The notes beneath the pieces are model-generated. The model searched no databases, was not told the origin of the DNA, and was given only the letters and a program-made list of their open reading frames with translations. Both the position numbers and the translations under genes were made by a program. From Nonlabens marinus S1-08 (GTDB lineage: Bacteria > Bacteroidota > Bacteroidia > Flavobacteriales > Flavobacteriaceae), in the NCBI RefSeq assembly GCF_000831385.1, contig NZ_AP014548.1, forward strand, positions 62,001-126,000: a DNA stretch of 64,000 nt, in the 5' to 3' direction. Positions 25,844 to 35,427 of this stretch are shown piece after piece (within the stretch, counting starts at the first letter, position 1; every line of letters starts with the position of its first letter).

Positions 25844-27070
25844 ATGAAACTTGACTTAGAATTTGTTCGCGCACAATTTCCTGCATTTTCTGAGCCTTCT
25901 TTACAGGGGTGGGCTTTTTTTGAAAATGCTGGAGGATCCTATCCTTGTATTCAATTTATTAATCGATTAACCGATTTTTATATGAAAAACAAGGTGCAGG
26001 TCAACTATCCTTATCCTGCATCAATGTTAGCTGGAGAATTAATGGAGGCTTCCTATAAGAGAATGGCTGATTACTTGAATGTTGAAGATTCAGAAATTCA
26101 TTTCGGCCCATCCACAACACAAAATATTTATGTATTGGCAAACGCCATGAGTCCGATATGGAAGAATGGTGACGAAATCATTTTGTCTTGTCAAGATCAT
26201 GAAGCAAATGCAGGTGCATGGAGAAAATTAGCCGATAAAGGAATTAAAATTGTAGAATGGCATGTCGATTCGGAAACAGGATTATTGAGTTTAGATGAAT
26301 TGGAAGGTTTATTTTCTGAACGAACAAAAATGCTGGTTTTCCCGCATTGCTCGAATGTAATAGGTCACATTAATCCAGTTAAAGAAATTAGCCGTAATGC
26401 TCATAAGCATGGGGTTTTATCTGTAGTGGATGGCGTTGCTTACGCTCCTCATGCTTTTCCCGATTTAAAAGATTTGGGTGCAGATATTTATCTTTTTTCT
26501 TTGTACAAAACTTATGGTCCTCATTTGGGGTTGATGTATGTGAAGAAAGAGCTGATAGGAAAGTTGGAAAACCAATCTCACTTTTTCAAAGAAGGTATTA
26601 CCAGAAGTATGTTAACCCCAGCAGGACCTGACCATGCTCAAATTGCGGCTACTAGTGGAATCTTGGATTATTTTGATGCGGTTTATAAGCACCATTTTGA
26701 TGACGAAGCAGAACCTGCACAAAAAAACAGAGCGCTACATAAATTATTTAATGAGCATGAAAAAGCACTTTTGGATCGCTTACTTGATTTTTTAAAGTCT
26801 CGTGATGATGTTCAAATAATAGGTCCTGATGATGCAGAAATAAGAGCGACAACGGTTTCTATTCTTCCTAAAAATAAAACTCTCGATCAGGTTTATGCCA
26901 CTTTAGTAAAACACCAAATAATGCTAGGGAAGGGCGATTTTTACGCGGTTCGACCCCTTATAGATATGGATATCCCAAGAAAACCTGGCGTGTTGAGAAT
27001 TTCTTTTTTGCATTACACCAGTATGGAAGAAATTGATCAGTTAATAGAGGCATTAAAAGTTGCTTTATAA
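25844..27070 (+). CDS. Class V aminotransferase, cysteine-desulfurase-like PLP enzyme
   Basis: 408 residues of the NifS/CsdA-like fold type I family. GGSYPCIQFINRL is at the N-terminus, GPSTTQNIYVLANAM binds the PLP phosphate, DHEAN (His119) stacks on the ring, VVDGVAYAPHAFPD holds the PLP Asp (Asp196), and SLYKTYGPHLG holds the Schiff-base Lys222. The SufS catalytic cysteine loop near residue 350 is not evident, so it may be a desulfurase-like enzyme or another PLP lyase/transaminase. It stands alone inside a segment bracketed by a duplicated tRNA-Ser end, which suggests acquisition as a cassette. Confidence 0.85.
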   Translation: MKLDLEFVRAQFPAFSEPSLQGWAFFENAGGSYPCIQFINRLTDFYMKNKVQVNYPYPASMLAGELMEASYKRMADYLNVEDSEIHFGPSTTQNIYVLANAMSPIWKNGDEIILSCQDHEANAGAWRKLADKGIKIVEWHVDSETGLLSLDELEGLFSERTKMLVFPHCSNVIGHINPVKEISRNAHKHGVLSVVDGVAYAPHAFPDLKDLGADIYLFSLYKTYGPHLGLMYVKKELIGKLENQSHFFKEGITRSMLTPAGPDHAQIAATSGILDYFDAVYKHHFDDEAEPAQKNRALHKLFNEHEKALLDRLLDFLKSRDDVQIIGPDDAEIRATTVSILPKNKTLDQVYATLVKHQIMLGKGDFYAVRPLIDMDIPRKPGVLRISFLHYTSMEEIDQLIEALKVAL

Positions 27071-27256
27071 TATATGCACTTTGATTCTTATCACATCGTT
27101 AATAGATAATTAGCTTTAAATAACGAAAGGCTAACAACACATGAAAAACATGGGCGAAAGGCGATTAATCGAGAGGTATGTGTGTATTTATTGAGTATCG
27201 CTAGCAATTGCCCTACGTTTCTTATACTAAACCGTTTACGCCTATTGCATTAGACT

Positions 27257-27314
27257 CTTCTTCTCCGCTATAAGCCCCAGGATCGTAATGATACTTGAGC
27301 TTTCTTTTTTAAGG
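27257..27314 (+). repeat. att-like direct repeat, right copy
   Basis: Partner of 25329-25386: 55 of 58 bases identical. It holds only the last 11 bases of tRNA-Ser and a damaged terminator stem. No tRNA body precedes it. Confidence 0.8.
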
Positions 27315-27380
27315 TTGACAAATTGGTTGACTCAACAAACTATATTTAGTTCTCTGCACCCGATTGATTAACTTGCACTA

Positions 27381-28622
27381 ATGGATCAGTTTTCTCCTTA
27401 CTTGATGGCGCTTACCTTCCTAGGGTTGAGTTTGGCGCTCATGAATTTTCTGCAAGTGTACACGGCCCGTATCAAGATTTCTTACACCATATTACTACTC
27501 GGTTTAGGCGCCATTCTGCATGCGATTGGGGTACCCTTACCATGGCCTGATCCTTTATGGGATTTCCATACCGCCAAAATAATTACCGAAATTATTGTCA
27601 TTGTGAGCTTAATGACCGCTGGGCTCAAAATAGGAACTTTCTACGATTGGGAACACTGGAAAAAACCCTTATCTCTGGTTATCATTACCATGCCATTATT
27701 TATGATTGGTATTTTTGTAATCAGCTATTATTTATTAGACCTAAATGGTCCCGTGTCTTTACTTCTAGCTGCCGTACTTGCGCCTACAGATCCTGTACTT
27801 GCCAGCGAAATTCAATTGGAAGATGAGCAGTCTATTGATTCTAGAAATACCGGCTTAAGATATATTTTAACAGCTGAAGCTGGAATTAACGACGGTATCG
27901 CTTTTCCATTTGTTTTTTTGGCGATCCTTTGGAGCAAGGCAGGGAACTTTTATGATATAGACTTTACAGAATATTTTGGTTATTATATCATCTTCAAAAT
28001 TTTAGGCGGCATTCTAATTGGTGGTGTGATAGGTGTCGTTTTTAGCAAATGGATCTATGCACACCATCACAAGAACCAAAAACTGATTCTAAAAGGCTTT
28101 CTAGCTTTGGTGCTTACCTTTTTTGCTTACGGCGCTGCAGAATTGTGCAGCACTTATGGTTTTTTAAGTGTGTTTGCAGCTGGGGTCACTTTACAGTATT
28201 ATAGACCCAAGCAAGACCAAAGGAAAAAGCAAAACCGCAACATCCTCACCTTTGTTGCTGAAAGTGAAAAACTACTAACCACTCTTTGGGCCATTTTCTT
28301 CGGTGGCGCACTACTATCGGGCATCTTGAGCTATACAGACTGGTATGGAATTATGGCAAGCCTTGTCATCATCCTCATCTTACGACCACTGCTAGGCTAT
28401 CTTGGTGTCGTTTGGTATGACCTTAAAGAGTCTAAAAAATGGGCAATTGGCTTTTTTGGAATCAAAGGCATCGGTAGTTTCTTTTACCTGAGTTTTGCTC
28501 TTATGGAAGGCTCCTTCGCGGACTATGATCAATTATTCGGTATCGTCTCCTATGTAGTTCTATTTAGTATTCTCATCCACGGCCTTACCAGCATTAGAGT
28601 AGTAAACTACTTTAACAATTGA
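27381..28622 (+). CDS. Na+/H+ antiporter, CPA1/NhaP type
   Basis: A 413-residue integral membrane protein with about 12-13 hydrophobic helices. APTDPVLASEI (134-144) is the TM4-like unwound motif and EAGINDGIAFP (166-176) carries the Asn170-Asp171 pair of electroneutral CPA1 exchangers. It exchanges cytoplasmic Na+ (or K+) for H+ at the inner membrane. With the Na+-pumping rhodopsin at 38.4 kb it forms part of the cell's sodium circuit, though the two genes are 10 kb apart and not co-transcribed. A palindrome copy follows the stop by 17 bases. Confidence 0.9.
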   Translation: MDQFSPYLMALTFLGLSLALMNFLQVYTARIKISYTILLLGLGAILHAIGVPLPWPDPLWDFHTAKIITEIIVIVSLMTAGLKIGTFYDWEHWKKPLSLVIITMPLFMIGIFVISYYLLDLNGPVSLLLAAVLAPTDPVLASEIQLEDEQSIDSRNTGLRYILTAEAGINDGIAFPFVFLAILWSKAGNFYDIDFTEYFGYYIIFKILGGILIGGVIGVVFSKWIYAHHHKNQKLILKGFLALVLTFFAYGAAELCSTYGFLSVFAAGVTLQYYRPKQDQRKKQNRNILTFVAESEKLLTTLWAIFFGGALLSGILSYTDWYGIMASLVIILILRPLLGYLGVVWYDLKESKKWAIGFFGIKGIGSFFYLSFALMEGSFADYDQLFGIVSYVVLFSILIHGLTSIRVVNYFNN

Positions 28623-28744
28623 TAGTTCGCTTTTTTGTTCGCTTTCGCGAAAGCGTAATCCGCCTCATCTCTTAGCAAATTATAGAAAGGTCCATACTTG
28701 CTCACAGGCATTTATAATACTTTTGCACTCTCAAAAATGAGTTT

Positions 28745-30376
28745 ATGATATCTGTAGATCAATTGGCGGTAGAATTTTCTGGAACTACCCTTTTTAGTGG
28801 AGTAACCTTCAATGTCAATGAAAACGACAAGATTGCGCTCATGGGTAAGAATGGTGCAGGAAAATCTACCTTGATGAAGATCATTGCTGGCGTTTCAAAA
28901 CCCACTCGTGGTCACGTACGAGCACCCAAAGACGCGGTGATTGCCTACCTGCCACAACACCTGTTGACTGCTGACGACTGCACGGTGATGGAAGAAGCCT
29001 CTAAAGCTTTCGGCACCTTGCTGGACATGAAAAATAAGTTGGACGAACTCAACAAAGAGCTGGAAACCCGTACTGACTATGAGAGTGATGCCTATATGAA
29101 TATCATTAATGAGGTGTCTGACCTGGGTCTGAAATACTATGCCATTGAAGAGGTAAATATTGAAGCCGAGGTAGAGAAAGCCCTCAAAGGCCTAGGCTTC
29201 ACCGCAGCAGACTTCAATCGACCTACCAGCGAATTCAGCGGTGGGTGGCGCATGCGTATTGAATTAGCCAAAATCTTACTTCAAAAACCCGACCTCATCC
29301 TACTGGACGAGCCCACGAACCACGTTGATATTGAATCTGTTTTATGGCTGGAGGACTTTTTGATTAATAAAGCTAAAGCCGTCATCGTGATCTCCCACGA
29401 TCGCGCCTTTATCGATGCAATCACTAACCGCACCATAGAGGTGACCATGGGACGTATCTATGATTACAAGGCTAATTACAGTCACTACCTGCAACTGCGA
29501 GAAGACCGCAGGGCACACCAGATCAAGGCCTACGAGGAACAGCAAAAAATGATTGCCGATAACCGCCAGTTTATTGAACGTTTTAAAGGGACCTATTCAA
29601 AAACAAACCAAGTGAGTTCACGAGAACGCATGCTGGAAAAATTAGACATCATTGAGATCGACGAGATAGACAATTCCTCACTGGCGCTGCGATTCCCACC
29701 AGCTCCACGATCTGGTGATTTTCCAATAACGGTGAAGGACGTGAGCAAATCCTATGATGAACATGTGGTCTTTAACAACGCTAGTTTTTCTATCGCTCGT
29801 GGCGAAAAAGTAGCCTTTGTAGGCCGCAACGGTGAAGGAAAATCTACCATGATTAAAGCTATCTTGGGAGAGATTGCTGTAGAAGGAACCTGCCAGTTGG
29901 GCCATAATGCTCAGATAGGCTATTTCGCCCAAAATCAAGCCGCCCTACTCGATCCTAATCTTACCGTTTTCCAGACCGTTGACGAGGTCGCCAAAGGCGA
30001 CATACGCACCCAAATCAAAAATATTTTAGGCCAATTTATGTTCTCTGGAGATGCGATACAGAAGAAGGTAGGTTTGCTATCAGGTGGTGAAAAAACCAGG
30101 CTTGCCATGGTAAAACTGTTGCTGGAGCCTGTCAATGTACTTATTCTTGATGAACCCACGAACCACCTGGATATCAAGAGTAAAGATGTATTGAAAGAAG
30201 CGCTCAAAAATTTTGATGGCACGCTCATTCTGGTTTCCCATGATCGTGATTTCCTACAAGGCTTGGCTAACAAGGTTTTCGAATTCAAGGAAAAACGGGT
30301 GATCGAGCATTTTGAAACTATAGATGCATTCCTAGAACGCAATAAAGTAGAGACGATGCGAGAGCTAGCGCTTTAA
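28745..30376 (+). CDS. ABC-F family ATPase (ribosome-associated)
   Basis: 543 residues, two ABC domains and no membrane part. Domain 1 has Walker A GKNGAGKST (about 34-42), signature SGGWRMR and LLDEPTNHVD. A charged linker around residues 245-300 (EEQQKMIADNRQFIERFKGTYSK) is the P-site tRNA interaction motif. Domain 2 has GRNGEGKST, LSGGEKTR and ILDEPTNHLD. It is closest to the YbiT/YdiF-type ABC-F translation factors that bind the ribosomal E site. It is not an exporter, despite frequent labels. A palindrome copy lies downstream at 30429-30444. Confidence 0.9.
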   Translation: MISVDQLAVEFSGTTLFSGVTFNVNENDKIALMGKNGAGKSTLMKIIAGVSKPTRGHVRAPKDAVIAYLPQHLLTADDCTVMEEASKAFGTLLDMKNKLDELNKELETRTDYESDAYMNIINEVSDLGLKYYAIEEVNIEAEVEKALKGLGFTAADFNRPTSEFSGGWRMRIELAKILLQKPDLILLDEPTNHVDIESVLWLEDFLINKAKAVIVISHDRAFIDAITNRTIEVTMGRIYDYKANYSHYLQLREDRRAHQIKAYEEQQKMIADNRQFIERFKGTYSKTNQVSSRERMLEKLDIIEIDEIDNSSLALRFPPAPRSGDFPITVKDVSKSYDEHVVFNNASFSIARGEKVAFVGRNGEGKSTMIKAILGEIAVEGTCQLGHNAQIGYFAQNQAALLDPNLTVFQTVDEVAKGDIRTQIKNILGQFMFSGDAIQKKVGLLSGGEKTRLAMVKLLLEPVNVLILDEPTNHLDIKSKDVLKEALKNFDGTLILVSHDRDFLQGLANKVFEFKEKRVIEHFETIDAFLERNKVETMRELAL

Positions 30377-30458
30377 GGATTACGTTTAACCACTGGGAAA
30401 ACAGCTAGCAATTAGCTAGGCTCTATTTCGCTTTCGCGAAAGCGGAATGAAAAAACAT

Positions 30459-31046
30459 CTAATAGTAAAGCCTGAAGTCCAACAGCTTACACAATTTATA
30501 ATGCTTGTTGAACATCTGTTCTACCACTTCCCTGAGGTCATCATTTTTATAAAATAAACTAAAGAACACTCGGTCGATGGTAAAAGCACTGGTCATTTGC
30601 TCAGAGTGGAACCCGTAACCAGATATAGCCCTAGCGCCAGTCACATCTAGGAAATACTGTGATTCGTCGTCAGTTAGGTCTAGTATTTTCTTGTTGGCAA
30701 AATGGATTACTTTACCTTCCATTTTACCTTCAAACAACTCGGCAATCTCTTCTATGCTGTAATAATATCCATTGATAAGAATATTATTTGCCTCTCCAGG
30801 TAGCACTAGGTAAATGATCTCATAATCATTGAAGTTATGATCGTTGTACAGCAAATTATCTATACTTTGCTCCAGTCCTTCTATCGTATCACAGGCTTTG
30901 TAAATACTGGCAATATTTTGATTGAAAGCGACATCTTCCAGAATCTTGAGAACTTCAGTAGTTTCATCATGATCTGCATCAGGCACGACTTCTAGGCAAT
31001 AGATAAAATTTTCAATATCGGTAATAGGTACTTCCAGTTCACTCAT
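30459..31046 (-). CDS. CHAT/DUF6642-like protein lacking catalytic residues
   Basis: 195 residues. The order IIYLVLPGEANNI, YYSIEEIAELFEGKMEGKVIHFANKKIL, FLDVTGARAISGYG resembles a caspase-like CHAT-type domain (DUF6642), which usually has AFHG (His) and HFGSC (Cys) at the first and second positions. Here both catalytic residues appear replaced (LPG and FANKK), so if the match is right this is a pseudo-protease. The assignment rests on motif memory. It is alone on the minus strand. The function is unknown. Confidence 0.6.
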   Translation of the reverse strand: MSELEVPITDIENFIYCLEVVPDADHDETTEVLKILEDVAFNQNIASIYKACDTIEGLEQSIDNLLYNDHNFNDYEIIYLVLPGEANNILINGYYYSIEEIAELFEGKMEGKVIHFANKKILDLTDDESQYFLDVTGARAISGYGFHSEQMTSAFTIDRVFFSLFYKNDDLREVVEQMFNKHYKLCKLLDFRLYY

Positions 31047-31572
31047 AGTATTCCTTATGCATATTTGTAACTAGTGCTCCCGCAATAAACAAGCAGTCGT
31101 AATCCCACAAGATAAGTTGCACTATTGCATTTCAAAAGTTTAATTCAAAACACCTTTAGGCATAAACATGTGGGGTGGTGAAATTGGGCTAAAAGGGTTA
31201 CTTTCAATTGACTACAGCTGAACAACGCTCTGATTATCAACAGTTCATTAACTGTTTAGGTTCTGATATTGTTAAGAATTAAAAAGGGCATAAACGCTAT
31301 TGCTGAGCTGATTTTGAAGAGGTATGTATCTAAAATATTATGAATTAGATAGTTTTCAACAATTGTCTTTATTCACAAATGAAGAATTCAAAAAAGGCAG
31401 AGTGATAAAAGATGTAATTTACTCTTCCGCTCCGTTCAAATGGACCTGTTAAACTAATTTAAAGTTCGCTTTCGCGAAAGCGACCAAATTAAAAAAATCC
31501 ATCTCTAAAGCGAAGCAACCAGTAAGTTCAATGGCACCTGCGTTAGGATGGACTTCAACCACAGATGAAGGA
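31047..31572. other. Gene-poor 526-bp intergenic region
   Basis: Contains a palindrome copy at 31467-31482 and a 42-codon frame at 31324-31452 (MYLKYYELDSFQQLSLFTNE...FKWTC) that might be a remnant or a tiny gene but has no recognisable motif. No RNA gene or terminator was identified. Confidence 0.5.
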
Positions 31573-32127
31573 TTAAAATAAAGCAATTCTTGATAAATCC
31601 AGCCCCCTTGTAATTACCACAGGCGGTGCTTCTAGAACTACTTCCTTATCTAATAAAGACTGAAGGAATATTTGCCACTCTTGAGCGATAGCGAGTTCGC
31701 CGCTTAATTGCAGGCTATCGTTATCGTTAAAGAGTTCTAATCGCTGCGTGGCTCCTGTAGATGTGTTTATGAGGAGTAGATCCAATTTTTGAATGGTGTC
31801 CATAAGCCCTGGTTTATTGGTAATGTTATTGACTTGTTGATCCATCTTGCATTTGTTAAATACACGCAGATCGATTACTGATTGTTCTAAAGCGCCGTTC
31901 TCTCGTTCTTTTATAAAAAACACAGTTTGAGCGTGTCCATCTACAGCAATAACAAAATTGTTAAAAAAACTGGATTTTGAGGCGATAGCCGAGTTGCATT
32001 TTAAAAGAACGTCGAGCGCTTTGGTGAGTTTAGAATGATGTTTTTTGTTGCTAATGCCCATGAGTATGAAAGGGCTTGCCACAATAATAATGAGTATCGC
32101 AGATAATACGATGATTCCTGTTTCCAT
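31573..32127 (-). CDS. Hypothetical protein with N-terminal membrane anchor
   Basis: From ATG at 32127 (METGIIVLSAILIIIVASPFIL) the protein has 184 residues: one membrane helix, then a soluble domain with LTKALDVLLKCNSAIASKSSFFNNFVIAVD and VFFIKERENGALEQSVIDL. A longer open frame reaches 32250 but would overlap the neighbour. No family is recognised; the shape suggests a small sensor or a bacteroidetal DUF with an inside-facing domain. Confidence 0.55.
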   Translation of the reverse strand: METGIIVLSAILIIIVASPFILMGISNKKHHSKLTKALDVLLKCNSAIASKSSFFNNFVIAVDGHAQTVFFIKERENGALEQSVIDLRVFNKCKMDQQVNNITNKPGLMDTIQKLDLLLINTSTGATQRLELFNDNDSLQLSGELAIAQEWQIFLQSLLDKEVVLEAPPVVITRGLDLSRIALF

Positions 32128-32197
32128 GATTAAGAATATTATAGAGGTTAAAAAGTTTAGATTTCCAACTGTTAGAAGGATGTGAATTACTAAGCTT

Positions 32198-32587
32198 TTA
32201 CCAATAGGAATGGAAAGGATAAAGAATCCGTCGAACGTATTCGAATGCAACGGTAACTGTGCCAGCTACCCGGGTGGTAGTTTTAAAACGAGAACCATGA
32301 ACCGTCGCATGCTCATTATTTAGAGTGAGATAGGCATTCCCAGATCCCGCAGGAAATTCTAGCGTTCTAGGTGAAACTTTTACTGGTGTAGAAATGCGAG
32401 ATAAGTCTATAGACTTAGATCCCATATCATATGCGGCGGTGATTGTTTCATCATCCATGTCTAGAGCAACTGCCAATTGTTCTACTTCAACTTGTGAAGT
32501 GTAAACACTCCATATTTCTGCACTGATAGATGGAAGGACCCATGCAAAAACTAGACTTAGATAAACGTGAAACGCTCGTGAAATCAT
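32198..32587 (-). CDS. Hypothetical secreted protein, 129 aa
   Basis: Signal-peptide-like start (VYLSLVFAWVLPSISA) followed by a mature ~106-residue domain predicted beta-rich: KVSPRTLEFPAGSGNAYLTLNN then TRVAGTVTVAFEYVRR. No family is recognised. The same-strand downstream neighbour starts 71 bases after its stop, so the two may form an operon. Confidence 0.5.
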   Translation of the reverse strand: MISRAFHVYLSLVFAWVLPSISAEIWSVYTSQVEVEQLAVALDMDDETITAAYDMGSKSIDLSRISTPVKVSPRTLEFPAGSGNAYLTLNNEHATVHGSRFKTTTRVAGTVTVAFEYVRRILYPFHSYW

Positions 32588-33050
32588 CGAGTAAAAATGC
32601 TTTATTAAAACTTAAAAAAATAGATAGAACAAGTTAATTCTATGGTAAGATTTAAATCGACAATTACTAATTGTCAAATAAAATATTTTGATCAAAATTC
32701 ATGTTGATAGTAATAGTCTATCAACAATTAATACTGCAGATAAAGTAGAGTTTCAATCTAATGCTGAGAGTAAATTAGCTTAAGTGTAAAATAGTTGTTC
32801 AACAACCCACTATTCGCTATAAAATTAGTTTTAAAGTAGCGCTTTTGTTAAGTTTACCTTCCTTATAGCAGTTCCAATAAAGTTTGATGAAAATGTTAAG
32901 TGAATGGAAGTTAAGTTCACTTTAAACGGAGGATGTGAAAATCAATACAATTTGTAGTACCTTATTATTAAAAACTTGCCGAATAAATTTCAGCTAATGA
33001 AGTCTTTAGCTTTGATATGTTGAAGCGCTAAGATTTAAAGTTATTGAACC
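32588..33050. other. 463-bp AT-rich intergenic region
   Basis: Lies between divergent genes (32198-32587 on minus, 33051 onward on plus) and probably carries both promoters. No frame with protein character, repeat or RNA structure was recognised. Confidence 0.5.
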
Positions 33051-34076
33051 ATGCAAATAAAGCCGTCTAGCCATAAGGTTTTAATCATTGAGGATGATCC
33101 ACTGTATTTGCATCGGATTCAAAATTATTTGAAAGCTTTTTTTGAAACTGAAAATCAAGCAACTGCAATTACATATACTGCTGTGAAACAGATATTAGAT
33201 GCAACATCTAATAAATTTGACATCATATTATTAGACTTAACGTTACCAGATTTACAAGACATACCATTGTTAAATGAAGTACTTCAATTGGCAAATAATA
33301 TACCTGTTGTGGTACTAAGTAGTCATGAAAATATGTCCTTCAGTATAAAAACATTAGATCTAGGAGCATCTGATTTTTTATTGAAAGAAGAATTAACTGC
33401 CTTTTCTTTATACAAAGCAATTACTCATAATATTGAACGTAAAAAATATATTCTACAAATTGAGAAAACTAGAAATCAATACACGGAATTATTTCAATTA
33501 AGTCCTCAACCTTTAATTACCTATACGGTCGATGATAAAAAGATCTTAACCGTTAATGATGCAGCATGCGAATTATATGGCTATACTAAAGAGGAGTTTT
33601 CACAGCTCAGTTTGGCTGATATCAGGCCTAAATCTGAGATAGATTTTCTTAATCAAGAATTTAAAAGAATTTTAGAAAAAGGAATTTCTTCCCATAATTA
33701 CATGGGAACCTTTATACACCAAAAAAAACATGGTGAAATATTTACGGTTGAAGTTTATAGCAATCCAGCCTCTCACTTGAATAAAAATATAAGGATTTCC
33801 TTAGTTAACGATGTGTCAGAAAGAGTCAAATACACGCAGCAAATTGAGGAACAAAACAAGAGGTTGAAAGATATTGCTTGGATTCAATCTCACGTGGTCA
33901 GAGCGCCATTGACACGTATCATGTCATTAATCTCGCTTTTTAAAGATGTTGAGGTGGAGAAAAGTGCTTCAGAGGAATCATTTATATTAGAAAACATATA
34001 TAATTCCTCTAAGGAACTTGACGATGTATTAAATGACATCACCGTTAAAGCATCTAATCAGCAAAATGTAGAATGA
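33051..34076 (+). CDS. Response regulator-PAS-HisKA hybrid lacking an ATPase domain
   Basis: 341 residues: receiver domain 1-130 (acidic pair Glu14-Asp15-Asp16, phospho-acceptor Asp62 in LLDLTLPD, Lys near 113), a PAS domain about 145-265 (LSPQPLITYTVDDKKILTVNDAACELYGYTKEEFSQ), and a dimerisation-helix region ending with an H-box-like IQSHVVRAPLTRI. No HATPase domain follows, so the protein cannot autophosphorylate alone and may act as a phosphotransfer or scaffold partner. The stop overlaps the next gene by four bases (ATGA). Confidence 0.85.
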   Translation: MQIKPSSHKVLIIEDDPLYLHRIQNYLKAFFETENQATAITYTAVKQILDATSNKFDIILLDLTLPDLQDIPLLNEVLQLANNIPVVVLSSHENMSFSIKTLDLGASDFLLKEELTAFSLYKAITHNIERKKYILQIEKTRNQYTELFQLSPQPLITYTVDDKKILTVNDAACELYGYTKEEFSQLSLADIRPKSEIDFLNQEFKRILEKGISSHNYMGTFIHQKKHGEIFTVEVYSNPASHLNKNIRISLVNDVSERVKYTQQIEEQNKRLKDIAWIQSHVVRAPLTRIMSLISLFKDVEVEKSASEESFILENIYNSSKELDDVLNDITVKASNQQNVE

Positions 34077-34465
34077 GTAAAAAACTAATTATCATCGATG
34101 ATGATCCTATCTGCTGCTTCATACTAGAAAAACTGCTCAGTAAAAATGGAATGCATACTGTTGCATGCTTTAATAATGCTACAAAAGCCCTTCAATTCTT
34201 AAACGAATCTAATGCTAAAACGGACTACTTGATATTCCTAGATTTGAATATGCCAGTAATGGATGGGTGGGAATTTTTAAAAGCTATGGAACATAATGAT
34301 TATGACTTTGAAATTGACGTAGCAATCGTGACTTCGTCCATAGATCCAGAGGACATAAAACGAGCAGAAACATACGATTCCGTGATCAGCCTGATTACAA
34401 AACCAGTTACTCATGAGCATTTGAATAAGGTTTTGAAAACGACTTCAAAGTCAGCGATCACCTAA
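34073..34465 (+). CDS. Single-domain CheY-like response regulator
   Basis: 130 residues consisting only of a receiver: Asp10-Asp11, phospho-acceptor Asp57 in FLDLNMPVMDGWEFL, Thr in IVTSS, Lys in TKPV. It is translationally coupled to the preceding PAS hybrid. Such stand-alone receivers in Flavobacteriia pass phosphate or bind partner proteins; the target is unknown. Confidence 0.9.
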   Translation: MSKKLIIIDDDPICCFILEKLLSKNGMHTVACFNNATKALQFLNESNAKTDYLIFLDLNMPVMDGWEFLKAMEHNDYDFEIDVAIVTSSIDPEDIKRAETYDSVISLITKPVTHEHLNKVLKTTSKSAIT

Positions 34466-34626
34466 ATCTACAAATCACTTCATATCTTTACAATAACAGC
34501 CTATTTATGAAATGATGGGGGTTTTGTTAGAAGTATCTAAAAGATTGTTCGAAAAAATCCCCTTGACTCCATTACTATTTCATGGTTATAATTTTTGCTG
34601 TTTATAAATTCATCTGGTAAAATATT

Positions 34627-35427
34627 ATGACAGCTTCATCACAATTAATAACATGCATACAAGAGCAAAAAGCAGATATCAACATATCAATGCGGCTCAA
34701 ACGTCAATCGCATCAGTTTACTGAACTTTTATTCAATGCCCTTTTTGATAGCGAGACTGATGCACAGCAAACGCTGGTAGAGTTGGAAGATCTATTTCTA
34801 GCCATCCGTAACCTAGCCTGTCCTGAAATCACTGGGAAACCTTGCAAAACATGGAATGATTTTACTGAGGTTATTCCTGATTTGTTTTGCAGCCTTAAAA
34901 AAGATGCGCTAGCGATTTTTAATAACGATCCAGCGGCCCGGTCCATTGAAGAAATTTATCTCGCCTATCCCGGTTTCTATGCCATAGCCATTTACAGAAT
35001 GGCACGCGAGTTTTTTAATTTAAAACTGCCGCTTATTCCACGATTAATGACTGAATACGCACACCAACTAACAGGAATCGATATACATCCTGGTGCTTCT
35101 ATAGGCCATTCTTTTTTTATAGATCATGGGACTGGAGTTGTGATAGGTGAAACGGCGCAAATTCATGACCATGTAAAACTCTATCAAGGAGTTACCTTAG
35201 GTGCGTTAACTGTAAAAAAAGCACTGCAAAACAAGAAGAGACATCCTACCATTGAAGACCATGTAATTATTTATGCTAATGCCACTATCTTAGGCGGCGA
35301 CACCACCATAGGTGCCTACAGCGTTATAGGTGGTAATGCTTGGGTAACCGAATCCATTGCAGCAAACACTCGCGTGATGCACACCCCAACTGTTGATATA
35401 ACTACTCAAAAGAGAACCATTGCATGA
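34627..35427 (+). CDS. cysE: Serine O-acetyltransferase
   Basis: 266 residues. The helical N-terminal domain precedes a left-handed beta-helix with hexapeptide repeats ([45 protein letters not shown]). Asp-His pairs of the active site are visible (DHGTG, HPGA). It acetylates serine with acetyl-CoA to O-acetylserine, the first step of cysteine synthesis. The ATGA overlap with the cysteine synthase gene shows a two-gene cys operon. Confidence 0.92.
   Translation: MTASSQLITCIQEQKADINISMRLKRQSHQFTELLFNALFDSETDAQQTLVELEDLFLAIRNLACPEITGKPCKTWNDFTEVIPDLFCSLKKDALAIFNNDPAARSIEEIYLAYPGFYAIAIYRMAREFFNLKLPLIPRLMTEYAHQLTGIDIHPGASIGHSFFIDHGTGVVIGETAQIHDHVKLYQGVTLGALTVKKALQNKKRHPTIEDHVIIYANATILGGDTTIGAYSVIGGNAWVTESIAANTRVMHTPTVDITTQKRTIA

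Noticed and set aside
25387..27256. Integrase or recombinase gene in the tRNA-bracketed segment
   Set aside because: The only gene is the aminotransferase; no tyrosine or serine recombinase motif was found.
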